A DNA stretch of 10,950 nt, taken from contig CAMSEJ010000047.1 in assembly GCA_947057405.1 (NCBI GenBank), forward strand, positions 1-10,950. The letters run 5' to 3'. Positions 6,246-10,950 of the stretch are shown here, piece after piece (the stretch's first letter is position 1; every line of letters starts with the position of its first letter). Both the position numbers and the translations under genes were made by a program. The DNA comes from an uncultured Roseburia sp. Its GTDB lineage: Bacteria > Bacillota > Clostridia > Lachnospirales > Lachnospiraceae. A model generated the notes under the pieces. That model was not told the DNA's origin. It ran no database searches and was given only the letters and a program-made list of their open reading frames with translations.

Positions 6246-7733
6246 CTAATGCGCCGCCCGAATCACATAAAAATAAAACTGCTCTTTTTCCGATATCAAA
6301 AATTCCTTACAAAGCCGAAATGCCGGATGCAGCCGAAGCTGCTTTTTCACAAAGCCGTTCTCATTAGAATACAAAAGCAGCACGCCGTCCGGCGCGATCA
6401 GCCGCTGCGACTGATCAAAAAATCCCCGGTAAAACGCATCCGTCTCCTCCTTCGTGCGTTTTCCCCGAACCGGCAGATTGGCAATAATCTCATCAAACAA
6501 ATACCCATGCTTAAAATCCAGATAATCCCGGTTGATCAGATTCACATGCATTCCCGCCGCCTTTGTATTCGTCCCGGCCTTACGGACTGCCTCCCCAAAA
6601 ATATCAATTCCATACGCATTCCGCACGGGAAGCAGCCTGTGCCGCTCCACCAGCATAGTCCCTGCACCGCAGCAGGGATCCAAAACCTGCGCATTTTTTT
6701 TCAGGAAAGGCTGCGCGAGCGCCATAAGCAGCGCGGCAGACGACGGATGAATCGAAGCAGCCGTCGTTTCCGTCCGATACGAGAAGCGCTCCATCGGAAT
6801 CGTTGCCATCTTTAAGAACAAATGAATCTTTTTCGCTTTATCCGGCACCATACGCAGCTCAAACTCATATGCTTCCGGTGCATTCAAAAGCTGCCGGCCG
6901 CTTTGTTCTTCTATCACAGCCGCTGCACGCCTGATATAACGGCTTCTCTCGTCCGGCAAAATTCCGCCCCTTAAATCAATTCGAAAACAAAACGGAGCCG
7001 GCTCCTTATGACAGCGCTGCAGCAGCGAAAGCAGCTTTGATTCCGCCACCGCCTCCCCGAACGCTTCCGGCCCGTCCGCCATTGAAAGCTTTTCCCCAAG
7101 CCGGATCGGAAACAAGAGCTCCCGGAAGGTACGGATCTGCACCACGTCCTTTAGGGAACTCACAACTGCCTGCACACCCAGCGCATGAATGCCTGTCCGT
7201 TCCGCCGTAAGCCGCTCCTTCGTCAGATCGGCAAAATCCGGGTTTGTAGTCAGCAGAATCGTATGCTTTCTGTCCCATCCGGTAAATGTATGACGGACCT
7301 CTTTCCCTTCCCGGCGCAAAATCTGTCCCAGCACGCGGATCTCTTCCCTTACGTGCTTCTTCTGCTCCTCCTGCACGCTGCGGCCGCACAGCAAATCATA
7401 TTGCTCCTTCAATTCCGCCAGATACGGATACGCGTCCGTCTTTCCAAGTGCCTGTACCAGCACCGGCCTTACAAAAAGCGTTTCCTCGTTCCGGTACGCA
7501 CGGTACAGCGCGCCCGCAGACTCCCGTATCCCCAAATCACCCAAAAGCGCCGCCGTATTTTTGCGTACCTTTGCATCCGGGGAATCCAAAAGCGGCTCCA
7601 ATGCCATTCCGTTTCCAAGCAGCTTTTTTACACGCAAAAGCTGCCCGTCTTCTTTTAGCTGCGCACGCAAAGCGCTGAGCGCGGCTCGCGTATCCTCCTG
7701 CCGTTTGATCTGATCTAAAAGCTGTTCTACCAT
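6246..7733 (-). CDS. HEAT-repeat / THUMP-like / class I SAM-dependent RNA methyltransferase
   Basis: A 495-residue protein in three parts. Residues ~35-140 are helical, HEAT-like repeats (for example EPLLDSPDAKVRKNTAALLG). Residues ~150-310 resemble a THUMP-like RNA-binding region plus linker. Residues ~325-490 are a Rossmann methyltransferase with SIHPSSAALLMALAQPF leading into motif I DPCCGAGTM (352-360), an acidic ribose-binding GIDIFG (Asp377), NRDYLDF (Asp403), and motif IV ANLPVRGKR (418-426). The order resembles the COG0116/TrmN-RlmL group that makes m2G in tRNA or rRNA. There the motif is usually NPPY/F, and here it is NLPV, so the target base is uncertain. The start at 7733 has GAGGAAAG about 7 bases upstream and its own promoter (7757-7785), so it is a single-gene unit. 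Methyltransferase assignment is sure; RNA as substrate is likely; the exact site is unknown. Confidence 0.85.
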   Translation of the reverse strand: MVEQLLDQIKRQEDTRAALSALRAQLKEDGQLLRVKKLLGNGMALEPLLDSPDAKVRKNTAALLGDLGIRESAGALYRAYRNEETLFVRPVLVQALGKTDAYPYLAELKEQYDLLCGRSVQEEQKKHVREEIRVLGQILRREGKEVRHTFTGWDRKHTILLTTNPDFADLTKERLTAERTGIHALGVQAVVSSLKDVVQIRTFRELLFPIRLGEKLSMADGPEAFGEAVAESKLLSLLQRCHKEPAPFCFRIDLRGGILPDERSRYIRRAAAVIEEQSGRQLLNAPEAYEFELRMVPDKAKKIHLFLKMATIPMERFSYRTETTAASIHPSSAALLMALAQPFLKKNAQVLDPCCGAGTMLVERHRLLPVRNAYGIDIFGEAVRKAGTNTKAAGMHVNLINRDYLDFKHGYLFDEIIANLPVRGKRTKEETDAFYRGFFDQSQRLIAPDGVLLLYSNENGFVKKQLRLHPAFRLCKEFLISEKEQFYFYVIRAAH

Positions 7734-7756
7734 ATTCTTTCCTCTGTTTTTTTATC

Positions 7757-7785
7757 ATTGTACTTGATTCCCTGCCGTTTGGCAA
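7757..7785 (-). promoter_or_regulatory. Promoter of the methyltransferase gene
   Basis: On the minus strand TTGCCA (7780-7785, five of six) and TACAAT (7757-7762, five of six) are separated by exactly 17 bases. Transcription would start near 7750, about 17 bases before the start codon, just reaching the ribosome binding site. Confidence 0.75.
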
Positions 7786-7788
7786 GTG

Positions 7789-7798
7789 ATACCGGTAT
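7789..7798. promoter_or_regulatory. Perfect 10-bp palindrome between divergent promoters (candidate operator)
   Basis: ATACCGGTAT is its own reverse complement. It sits exactly between the -35 box of the methyltransferase promoter (ending 7785) and that of the membrane-protein promoter (starting 7798, one base shared). The flanks extend the symmetry imperfectly (AAGTG on the left, TGACTT on the right). The position is ideal for a repressor touching both promoters, but a 10-bp palindrome can occur by chance. Confidence 0.4.
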
Positions 7799-7826
7799 TG
7801 ACTTTTCCTTTTGCTGGTATTATAAT
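7798..7826 (+). promoter_or_regulatory. Promoter of the small membrane protein gene
   Basis: TTGACT (7798-7803, five of six) and a perfect TATAAT (7821-7826) are separated by 17 bases. Transcription would start near 7833, about 32 bases before the ATG at 7865. This is the best-scoring promoter in the window by eye. Confidence 0.85.
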
Positions 7827-7864
7827 TTACTTAGCAATACAAAGTACAAAAATGGAGGTGCCCT

Positions 7865-8215
7865 ATGACAGCAGAAATCATTGTTTCGTTTTGTATTCTG
7901 ATCGTGTGTATTTCGCCGGTCATTATTCTGGGAATCGTGCAGTATCACAGTAAGAAGCCGGTTGGGTTCTGGTCGGGAGAAGAGCCGCATAAGCCGGAAG
8001 ACATCTCGGATATTTCCGCTTACAACCACAGACACGGCATCATGTGGATTCTTTACGGCCTGGGATTTATCGGCTGCTTTGCCGTCGGTTACGTCTTCGG
8101 AGAATCCTGGGGGATTGCAGCGTCGATCCTGTCGGGAATCGAATGTATCGGAGGCCTGTTTGGATTAATCGCTTACCATAAGGCCTTAGAACGGAGATAT
8201 GTATTGGAAAAATAG
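7865..8215 (+). CDS. Small integral membrane protein (three helices), function unknown
   Basis: A 116-residue protein with membrane segments at about 5-25, 57-77 and 81-104. Between helices 1 and 2 is a hydrophilic segment with FWSGEEPHKPEDISDISAYN followed by HGIMW; similar small proteins occur widely in Clostridia, but I know no function. The C-terminus is basic (ALERRYVLEK). The start is supported by TGGAGGTG five to six bases upstream and by a near-consensus promoter. It is the only plus-strand gene in the window, divergent from the methyltransferase and convergent with glnN, and appears to be transcribed alone. Codon use and composition are like the neighbours. Confidence 0.85.
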   Translation: MTAEIIVSFCILIVCISPVIILGIVQYHSKKPVGFWSGEEPHKPEDISDISAYNHRHGIMWILYGLGFIGCFAVGYVFGESWGIAASILSGIECIGGLFGLIAYHKALERRYVLEK

Positions 8216-8341
8216 CGGTGTTCACATTTTATTCATCTATCTTTCAAAAAAACTTCATCCAGTGCACATGATTTTTTCACTTCTGGCGTTTATAGTATAG
8301 ATGGTCATAAAAAACCAGATACAATTTTTCATAATCTTTCT

Positions 8342-8365
8342 GCCAGGCAGATAAAACTGCCTGGC
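8342..8365 (+). terminator. Hairpin terminator candidate between converging genes
   Basis: GCCAGGCAG (8342-8350), a six-base loop ATAAAA, then CTGCCTGGC (8357-8365): a perfect 9-bp GC-rich stem. On the plus strand a pyrimidine-rich tract follows (TTCCTCCCTTTCTTT), which is only a moderate U-tract. On the minus strand no T-run follows. It most likely ends the plus-strand membrane-protein transcript, about 125 bases past its stop. The rest of 8216-8433 is AT-rich, and I see no gene in it. Confidence 0.6.
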
Positions 8366-8411
8366 TTCCTCCCTTTCTTTGGATGTATTTTCGGAACCAG
8401 CTGCAAGTGGC

Positions 8412-8435
8412 TTCGGAAATATGTCCGAATTTTTT
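8412..8435 (+). terminator. Weak second terminator hairpin, overlapping the end of glnN
   Basis: TTCGGA, loop AATATG, TCCGAA, then a T6 run on the plus strand. The stem is only six pairs, but the U-tract is good, so it could act as a backup terminator facing glnN. The T-run overlaps the glnN stop codon. Confidence 0.4.
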
Positions 8436-10557
8436 ATACTTCAAATATCAAATCGCCGTAGGACGGCATCGGCCAGATCTCCTTATCTACCATCATTTCC
8501 AGCCGGTCCACCGGACTCCGCAGATCATGCATGGCGGCCAGAACCGCATCCCGGTAAAAGACAGCCTGTTCTCTGCCCACTTCCATAGTGCTTCCCTGGT
8601 CTGCAAGCACCTGCAGCTTTGTCAGCGCGCCTTTTGTTTCGGCAAGCAGGGCGGACACTTCCATAAGCAGCCCTTCCTGGACGCTCACATCCGCAGCACA
8701 GGCGCTTCTGACCGCATTGACGGAGCCTGCCAGAGCCGTCGTATATTTGATTACGGCGGGAATAATCTGTTTTCCGGCTATATCAATCATAGACCGGGCT
8801 TCAATGTTGATTTTCTTGGCATATGTTTCGTATTCGATTTCCACGCGGGAATCCAGCTCTGCTCTGGTAAATACGCCGAATTTCTCAAACAGGCGAACGG
8901 CTTTTTCCGTATTTAAAGAAGGAATGGCATCCACCATGGACGTGATATTCGGCAGGCCGCGCCGCAGTGCCTCCTCTACCCACTCTTCGGAATAACCGTT
9001 GCCGTTGAACACAATCCGCCTGTGCTCCGTAGCATTTTTCTTAATCAGATCGTGCAGCGCCAGCTCAAAATCACTGCTGTGCTCCAGCACGTCGCACGCC
9101 TGGGCAAACGCTTCCGCAACGATGGTATTTAACACAATGTTTGCCTGGGCAATGGAATCCTGCGATCCGATCATACGGAATTCAAATTTGTTCCCGGTAA
9201 AAGCAAACGGTGAGGTCCGGTTGCGGTCCGTGGCATCCTTCATAAAATCCGGCAGCGTCTTTACGCCCGTTTCCAGTTTGCTTCCCGTAATGCTGTGGGT
9301 GGCTTCACCGGTACGGATCAGCTGCTTTAACACATCCTCTAACTGCTCGCCCAGGTAGACGGAAATAATCGCCGGAGGCGCTTCGTTTGCCCCGAGCCTG
9401 TGATCGTTTCCGACATCCGCCGCAGACTCGCGCAGCAGATCCGCATAAATGTCCACCGCCTTTAAAATACAGGTTAAAACCAGCAGGAACTGAAAATTTT
9501 CATGCGGCGTGACGCCCGGATCCAGCAGGTTGATCCCGTCGTCGGTTGTAAGCGACCAGTTATTGTGCTTGCCCGAACCATTTACACCTGCAAACGGCTT
9601 TTCGTGCAGCAGGCACTGCAGGCCATGGCGCCCGGCCACCTTTTTTAACGTCTCCATCACAAGCTGGTTGTGGTCAACCGCCACATTGGCGGACGCGTAA
9701 ATCGGAGCCAGCTCATGCTGCGCCGGGGCAACCTCATTGTGCTGCGTCTTCGCGGAAACGCCGAGCTTCCAGAGCTCCTTATTGACGTCTCGCATATAAG
9801 CCGCAATCCGCTCCCGGATCGTTCCGAAATAGTGATCCTCCATCTCCTGACCCTTCGGCGGCATCGCGCCAAAGAGCGTACGTCCGGTAAAAATCAGATC
9901 CTTCCGCATTAAATACTTCTCGCGGTCTACAATAAAATACTCCTGCTCCGGTCCCACGGATGCGGTAACCTTCTGCGACGTCTGATTGCCGAACAGGCGG
10001 ATCAGGCGCAATGTCTGCTCGTTAACGGCCTCCATGGAGCGGAGCAGCGGCGTTTTCTGATCCAGCGCTTCCCCCGTATACGAGCAAAATGCCGTCGGAA
10101 TGCAAAGCGTCGCACCCGCCGCGTCCTGCCGGACAAACGCCGGGGAAGTACAGTCCCATGCCGTATAACCCCGCGCCTCAAACGTCGCCCGCAGCCCGCC
10201 GGACGGAAATGAAGACGCGTCCGGCTCGCCCTTAATTAATTCCTTTCCGGAAAAGCTCATCAGCACCTTTCCGTTTTCCATCGGCGCCGTAATAAATGCG
10301 TCGTGCTTTTCAGCCGTCACGCCGGTCAGCGGCTGAAACCAGTGGGTATAATGCGTCGCCCCTTTTTCTATTGCCCATTCCTTCATCTCATGCGCAATCA
10401 CATCGGCCGTTGCAAGGTCTAACTCCTTGCCGCCCCGGATAATTTCCTTTAACTTCTGGTAAACCTTTTTGGGAAGACGCTCCTGCATCACGGAATCATT
10501 GAATACATTTTCCCCGAACATTTCTGCTGCGTTATCATACTCGTTCCTCTTTTCCAT
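8434..10557 (-). CDS. glnN: Type III glutamine synthetase
   Basis: A 707-residue protein, full length for the GSIII family (about 700-730 residues). It makes glutamine from glutamate, ammonia and ATP in the cytoplasm and is a main route of ammonium assimilation in many gut anaerobes. Family signatures run in order: THWFQPLTGVTAEKHDAF (71-88), FPSGGLRATFEARGYTAWD (117-135), the metal-binding segment VGPEQEYFIVD (201-211), NEVAPAQHELAPIY (274-287), the ATP/glutamate-binding stretch HEKPFAGVNGSGKHNNWSL (318-336), then RLGANEAPPAIISVYLG and NRTSPFAFTGNKFEFR. The long N- and C-terminal parts distinguish it from type I and II enzymes. The start at 10557 has a strong AAGGAGGT five bases upstream. 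The upstream region holds an intrinsic terminator and a GC-rich hairpin, so control of read-through is possible. No nitrogen regulator gene (GlnR, PII) lies next to it in the window. Confidence 0.97.
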   Translation of the reverse strand: MEKRNEYDNAAEMFGENVFNDSVMQERLPKKVYQKLKEIIRGGKELDLATADVIAHEMKEWAIEKGATHYTHWFQPLTGVTAEKHDAFITAPMENGKVLMSFSGKELIKGEPDASSFPSGGLRATFEARGYTAWDCTSPAFVRQDAAGATLCIPTAFCSYTGEALDQKTPLLRSMEAVNEQTLRLIRLFGNQTSQKVTASVGPEQEYFIVDREKYLMRKDLIFTGRTLFGAMPPKGQEMEDHYFGTIRERIAAYMRDVNKELWKLGVSAKTQHNEVAPAQHELAPIYASANVAVDHNQLVMETLKKVAGRHGLQCLLHEKPFAGVNGSGKHNNWSLTTDDGINLLDPGVTPHENFQFLLVLTCILKAVDIYADLLRESAADVGNDHRLGANEAPPAIISVYLGEQLEDVLKQLIRTGEATHSITGSKLETGVKTLPDFMKDATDRNRTSPFAFTGNKFEFRMIGSQDSIAQANIVLNTIVAEAFAQACDVLEHSSDFELALHDLIKKNATEHRRIVFNGNGYSEEWVEEALRRGLPNITSMVDAIPSLNTEKAVRLFEKFGVFTRAELDSRVEIEYETYAKKINIEARSMIDIAGKQIIPAVIKYTTALAGSVNAVRSACAADVSVQEGLLMEVSALLAETKGALTKLQVLADQGSTMEVGREQAVFYRDAVLAAMHDLRSPVDRLEMMVDKEIWPMPSYGDLIFEV

Positions 10558-10585
10558 TTTTACCTCCTTGCCCGGATTACGCCCC

Positions 10586-10604
10586 CGCCCGCTTTATGCG
10601 GGCG
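10586..10604 (-). promoter_or_regulatory. GC-rich hairpin just upstream of the glnN ribosome binding site
   Basis: CGCCCGC (10586-10592) and GCGGGCG (10598-10604) form a 7-bp GC stem with a five-base loop. An alternative, mutually exclusive stem pairs TACGCCC (10578-10584) with GGGCGTA (10600-10606). The hairpin ends about 16 bases before the ribosome binding site (10562-10569), so it need not block it. No U-tract follows, so it is not a standard terminator. Confidence 0.5.
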
Positions 10605-10611
10605 TATGCAC

Positions 10612-10643
10612 AAAAAAGGGCATCCCACGTATGGAACACCCTT
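10612..10643 (-). terminator. Intrinsic terminator between fba and glnN (possible glnN leader attenuator)
   Basis: Read on the minus strand, AAGGGTGTTCC, loop ATACGT, GGGATGCCCTT, then a T-run covering six bases (10612-10617). The stem has 11 pairs, a few of them G-T wobbles. The site is about 135 bases past the aldolase stop and about 55 before the glnN start. It either ends the aldolase transcript or, if glnN transcription begins to its right, acts as an attenuator in the glnN leader. Confidence 0.75.
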
Positions 10644-10676
10644 GTTCGTCTCCGCATATCCGATTTATTTACTAAT

Positions 10677-10705
10677 AAAATACATGAAATAAAGCGAAAA
10701 TGCAA
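10677..10705 (-). promoter_or_regulatory. Possible glnN promoter, weak
   Basis: TTGCAT (10700-10705) and TATTTT (10677-10682) are separated by 17 bases on the minus strand in a very AT-rich stretch. Matches to consensus are only partial (three and four of six), and similar chance matches are expected here. If real, the transcript would pass through the terminator at 10612-10643 before reaching glnN. Confidence 0.3.
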
Positions 10706-10779
10706 TCGTTTTTTTGTACTTTTTCCGTTTTATACAACTTTTGTATTTTCCGGAAAAATTTTTTAGTTAAAATTACGGC

Positions 10780-10950
10780 TTATGCTTTGCCTACGGAACC
10801 GAATAATTCCATTTTCTCTTTTACGGTAGCTTTGATTGCCTCTGCGCCCGGAGCTAAAAGTTTACGCGGGGCAAAGCCATTGCCCTGCTGATCCGAACCT
10901 GCTTCGATGTATTCGCGTGTCGCTGCCGCGAACGACAGCTGGCACTCGGT
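10780..10950 (-). CDS. fba: Class II fructose-bisphosphate aldolase, C-terminal 56 residues only
   Basis: The last 56 codons and the TAA stop (10780-10782) of a gene that continues beyond the right edge. The peptide runs TECQLSFAAATREYIEAGSD through GFAPRKLLAPGAEAIKATV to KEKMELFGSVGKA. The PRK-L-P-A-AI-V-KM--FGS-GKA pattern is the usual C-terminus of class II (zinc-dependent) fructose-1,6-bisphosphate aldolases of about 285-310 residues. These cleave fructose-1,6-bisphosphate to glyceraldehyde-3-phosphate and dihydroxyacetone phosphate in glycolysis. The catalytic and zinc-binding part lies outside the window. The region between this gene and glnN (10558-10779) holds the terminator, hairpin and AT-rich tract described separately. 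Confidence 0.88.
   Translation of the reverse strand, partial: TECQLSFAAATREYIEAGSDQQGNGFAPRKLLAPGAEAIKATVKEKMELFGSVGKA

Noticed and set aside
7006..7389. 127-codon open frame within the methyltransferase gene
   Set aside because: Same strand, different frame, low-complexity Gly/Arg/Ala composition typical of a frame-shifted reading of a GC-rich gene.
8216..8433. Small gene or RNA in the gap between the membrane protein gene and glnN
   Set aside because: Only very short open frames (for example a ten-codon one near 8269) without ribosome binding sites; apart from the hairpins nothing structured stands out.
1..10950. CRISPR array, tRNA, rRNA or prophage genes
   Set aside because: No regularly spaced repeats, no tRNA cloverleaf and no rRNA-like conserved stretches were seen on either strand.

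Overview
The window looks like chromosomal DNA of a low- to mid-GC Gram-positive anaerobe of the Clostridia, most likely a Lachnospiraceae gut bacterium. The evidence is a type III glutamine synthetase, the C-terminus of a class II fructose-bisphosphate aldolase, strong AGGAGG-type ribosome binding sites, sigma-A-like promoters with 17-base spacers, and protein signatures typical of Clostridia. The first 31 bases are an Illumina sequencing adapter, not genomic DNA, so the window starts at the end of an assembled contig. All genes but one lie on the minus strand.

Left region (32-6032, minus strand): a tightly packed four-gene operon read right to left from a good promoter at 6004-6032. Its first gene (3235-5952) encodes a large translational GTPase of the Tet(M)/EF-G type fused through a charged linker to a C-terminal NYN endoribonuclease domain of the Rae1/YacP type. 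The stop codon of this gene overlaps (ATGA) the start of a 546-residue membrane protein with a large predicted extracytoplasmic domain. A DEDD-family 3'-5' exonuclease-like protein follows after 29 bases, and an HTH regulator-like protein after a further 6. The HTH gene runs off the contig, and its apparent stop codon is formed partly by adapter bases. The operon brings together a factor predicted to bind the ribosomal A site, a nuclease domain whose relative cuts mRNA in the A site, and a putative exonuclease. This is the most interesting candidate system in the window.

Middle region (6033-8215): an 82-base inverted-repeat element lies just past the end of a HEAT-repeat/THUMP-like/class I methyltransferase gene (minus). 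This gene is divergent from a small three-helix membrane protein gene (plus). The two promoters are back to back, with a perfect 10-bp palindrome between their -35 boxes.

Right region (8216-10950): terminator-like hairpins lie between the converging small membrane protein gene and glnN. The glnN gene (type III glutamine synthetase, minus) has an untranslated upstream region holding an intrinsic terminator and a GC-rich hairpin with two exclusive pairings. At the right edge are the last 56 codons of a class II fructose-bisphosphate aldolase gene. I saw no rRNA, tRNA, CRISPR array or insertion sequence.
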